Of a stretch of 42,033 nucleotides of DNA, positions 40,396 through 42,033 are shown piece by piece (the first letter of the stretch is position 1; the number at the start of each line of letters is the position of its first letter). The DNA is from Nitrososphaerota archaeon. GTDB taxonomy: Archaea > Thermoproteota > Nitrososphaeria > Nitrososphaerales > Gagatemarchaeaceae. The notes under the pieces are model-generated. The model was not told where the DNA came from. It ran no database searches and worked only from the letters and a program-made list of their open reading frames with translations. Where the stretch lies: positions 1 through 42,033 of the forward strand of contig JACPTA010000032.1 of the NCBI GenBank assembly GCA_016193005.1. Direction: 5' to 3'. A program made the translations under genes and the position numbers.

Positions 40396-41547
40396 TTAAG
40401 GAGGTACGTAATTTCTCCCTCTCCAGCCGACTTCGTTGCCTCCAAGAACCTGTCTTGCAATCGCAAGCATCACAATGACACCTCCCAAGGTCGCAAGGAA
40501 CGCGTATCTGTACCTTGGTGGCGTCGTCCCTGAAGCATCATAGCTCACAATTGCGACGGGAGCAGACAGGGACACCGCCGCTATCAGAAGTTCGGTCGAG
40601 GGCTCACCGATCATGAGGCTGACCAGAAGAAATGCCGCAGGGAAGAGTAGGAGCAAGAGCCCCACGAACGCGATGACCAGTTTCGACCATCTGGCCCTCT
40701 TCAAGGGGTTTGTGACGACGCGTCTCAGCGAGTTCCATAACCCCTGTTCCCCCGTGAATAACCCGATCACCGCGTATTCTCTCCCGATAAGCAATCTGTA
40801 CGGAATCCCGTGCGCCTTGAGGTTCATGCCAATCTCCTTGTCCTCTACAAGCTCACCTTTGACAGCCTCGTGACCTCCAATCTCAATGTATGCGCTTCTC
40901 TTGATCAATAGGAAACCGCCGATCACGAGTCCGATTTTTTCGGATGGGTCGTTGACCTTTCTCAGCGGATACGCAAGTCTAATGAGCGATGTAAGGGTCG
41001 GGCCTACCGCCCTAGCTAGGAATCCGGAGTATTCGGCGAGGGTGACCAACGAGAGAGCGTCCAATCCCCGCTTCCTTGCGTACTCGAGTGAAGAGGCGAC
41101 GGCTGATCTCTCCAGCCGGGTATCCGAATCGACAAAGAGGATCCAGTCGTGGTGAGATTGCTCGAAGCCCTGATGGCACGCCCAGTTCTTTCCTACCCAC
41201 CCCGATGGGAGCTCCCTCCCCCGTACGAGCTCTATCCTGGAATCCTTGCGTTGAATGTCCTGAGTTATCTGACTCGTCCTGTCAGTAGAGCGGTCATCCA
41301 CCACGATGACTTCAAGTCCCGTCTCGCTCTGACTCAGCACAGACTCGATGGTCGATGCAATCCTCCTCTCCTCGTTTCGAGCGGGGATAATGACGCTTAT
41401 GGTGTGCTCACCCGTCGCCTCCGCAGGCTCGAGCTTGTACTTCTTGTAAGAACTCACCTCCCGAAAGTTCACGGCAAGAAGGAGGAGCCAGCCTACGCAA
41501 ATGATAATGTCAAGTGACTGAAAGAAGAATTGTAGCGCTTCTTGCAT
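40396..41547 (-). CDS. membrane GT2 glycosyltransferase
   Basis: GT2 family enzyme of 383 residues with an N-terminal membrane helix. The GT-A domain has VIIPARNEERRIAST, VIVVDDRSTDRT, the metal-binding LFVDSDTRLE and a VEDKEIGMNL in place of the usual ED acceptor motif. About three hydrophobic segments follow near the C-terminus. Similar to carotenoid- or lipid-modifying CrtQ-like transferases; the QxxRW motif of processive enzymes is absent. It lies 14 nt after the OB-fold gene on the same strand. Donor and acceptor unknown. Confidence 0.88.
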   Translation of the reverse strand: MQEALQFFFQSLDIIICVGWLLLLAVNFREVSSYKKYKLEPAEATGEHTISVIIPARNEERRIASTIESVLSQSETGLEVIVVDDRSTDRTSQITQDIQRKDSRIELVRGRELPSGWVGKNWACHQGFEQSHHDWILFVDSDTRLERSAVASSLEYARKRGLDALSLVTLAEYSGFLARAVGPTLTSLIRLAYPLRKVNDPSEKIGLVIGGFLLIKRSAYIEIGGHEAVKGELVEDKEIGMNLKAHGIPYRLLIGREYAVIGLFTGEQGLWNSLRRVVTNPLKRARWSKLVIAFVGLLLLLFPAAFLLVSLMIGEPSTELLIAAVSLSAPVAIVSYDASGTTPPRYRYAFLATLGGVIVMLAIARQVLGGNEVGWRGRNYVPP

Positions 41548-41561
41548 CGGCTTGAGAGCGC

Positions 41562-41939
41562 CTATAGTACTTCCAACTTTCCGTAGCGCCCCACATTGAG
41601 CTGCCTCTCGCCGCGGAATGTATTGATGTACCCGTTCGTGATTCGAACCTTCGCTCCCTTCCTGACTGTGTCAATCTGATCGTCCCAGAGGGACAGCTTG
41701 ATTGAACCCGATTCATCCGTAAGCGTAGCATCTGCCACCCGTGCTTGGTCACCGGTTCGCAGCGATACCTCACGGGGAGCGGAAACGTCCGTGACCTCTC
41801 CTTCAGCGTCAACCCTCCTCATCCCGTCCCTTAGATCCTTGATGTTCAATCTGAACTCATCCGAGTTCGAGCTGGAGTATTTAACGTTAGAGATTCGACG
41901 AGTTATCTCAGTTGCCTCCGTTGGCGAGATTAGAACCAT
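41562..41939 (-). CDS. OB-fold nucleic acid-binding protein (RPA/SSB-like)
   Basis: A 125-residue protein with one OB fold. FRLNIKDLRDGMRRVDAEG, then GEVTDVSAPREVSL, DATLTDESGSIKLSLWDDQ and VRKGAKVRITNGYINTFRG follow the strand order of archaeal RPA/SSB OB folds, including the SIKLSLWD strand. About 35 N-terminal residues precede the fold. It probably binds single-stranded DNA or RNA. No zinc finger is present. Upstream it faces a divergent possible gene at 41973. Confidence 0.85.
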   Translation of the reverse strand: MVLISPTEATEITRRISNVKYSSSNSDEFRLNIKDLRDGMRRVDAEGEVTDVSAPREVSLRTGDQARVADATLTDESGSIKLSLWDDQIDTVRKGAKVRITNGYINTFRGERQLNVGRYGKLEVL

Positions 41940-41946
41940 TTAAATC
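41938..41946 (+). promoter_or_regulatory. TATA-like box for the gene at the right edge
   Basis: ATTTAAATC centred near 41942 predicts a plus-strand start around 41968, five bases before the TTG at 41973. It overlaps the start of the divergent OB-fold gene. Confidence 0.3.
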
Positions 41947-41972
41947 GAGAAACAAGGTCGGACGAGTCTGGA

Positions 41973-42033
41973 TTGCAACCCGGGGAGTCAGACCTGCTCT
42001 CCATCCTCGTCACTGCTATTGTTCCGTTCGCTG
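41973..42033 (+). CDS. start of a possible membrane protein gene, cut by window edge
   Basis: Open frame from TTG at 41973 to the window end, coding QPGESDLLSILVTAIVPFA (after the start residue). The run of hydrophobic residues suggests a signal or membrane helix. The TATA-like box at 41938 supports the start. Only 20 codons are visible, so family and even reality are uncertain. Confidence 0.35.
   Translation, partial: MQPGESDLLSILVTAIVPFA

Noticed and set aside
1-42033. CRISPR arrays, tRNA and rRNA genes, long direct repeats
   Set aside because: I looked for regularly spaced repeats and tRNA-like arms in the gaps and saw none; the gaps are short and mostly promoter-like. A dedicated tRNA search was not possible.

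Overview
The window looks like a TACK-type archaeal chromosome, most likely Thaumarchaeota/Nitrososphaeria-related. The support is biochemical and structural. Aromatic synthesis uses the archaeal aspartate-semialdehyde (ADH/DHQ synthase II) entry route and a GHMP-type shikimate kinase. Aspartate carbamoyltransferase has a PyrI subunit. There is an F420-type luciferase-like oxidoreductase, an archaeosortase-family membrane protein and a PAC2 protein. TATA-like boxes lie about 26 nt before the inferred transcript starts, many transcripts look leaderless, and TTG and GTG starts are frequent. The phylum is an inference; no rRNA or tRNA gene is seen.

Layout. 1-3240 (minus): pyruvate phosphate dikinase, cut by the window edge, with a 413-residue LAGLIDADG intein placed just before the catalytic His. 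3319-6398 (minus): pyrB-pyrI-pyrC plus a Nudix hydrolase. 6512-10991: archaeosortase-like protein, processive GT2 glycosyltransferase, M20 dipeptidase and cupin. 10993-15741: degenerate SDR, D-threonine aldolase/D-serine dehydratase-like enzyme, LLM oxidoreductase, amidohydrolase and GNAT protein. 15815-26950 (minus): an eleven-gene operon, lysC-asd-ADH synthase-DHQ synthase II-aroD-aroE-aroK-aroA-aroC-chorismate mutase/aminotransferase fusion-tyrA, which runs from aspartate to the tyrosine branch. 27143-34678 (minus): trpE-G-D-C-F-B-A followed by an enolase-superfamily gene. 34816-35816: a small AT-richer scar with a hypothetical gene, a small ORF broken by a stop codon, a truncated membrane ORF and a transposase remnant.

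35820-38386 is the most unusual part: a tubulin/FtsZ-superfamily protein that is neither a standard FtsZ nor obviously CetZ, a coiled-coil protein behind it, and a divergently transcribed VWA protein 18 bp away. This resembles the predicted FtsZ-like/VWA membrane-remodelling systems described by comparative genomics and is the best candidate for a poorly described system. 38424-42033 holds a PAC2 protein, LysE exporter, dual-specificity phosphatase, membrane GT2, OB-fold protein and the start of one more possible gene.

Genes within the aro and trp operons mostly overlap by 4-14 nt, often with NTGA stop/start overlaps, which suggests translational coupling. The aro operon makes chorismate, and the trp operon draws on it. 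The two operons lie next to each other on the same strand, with the enolase-superfamily gene and a possible lysC operator between them.
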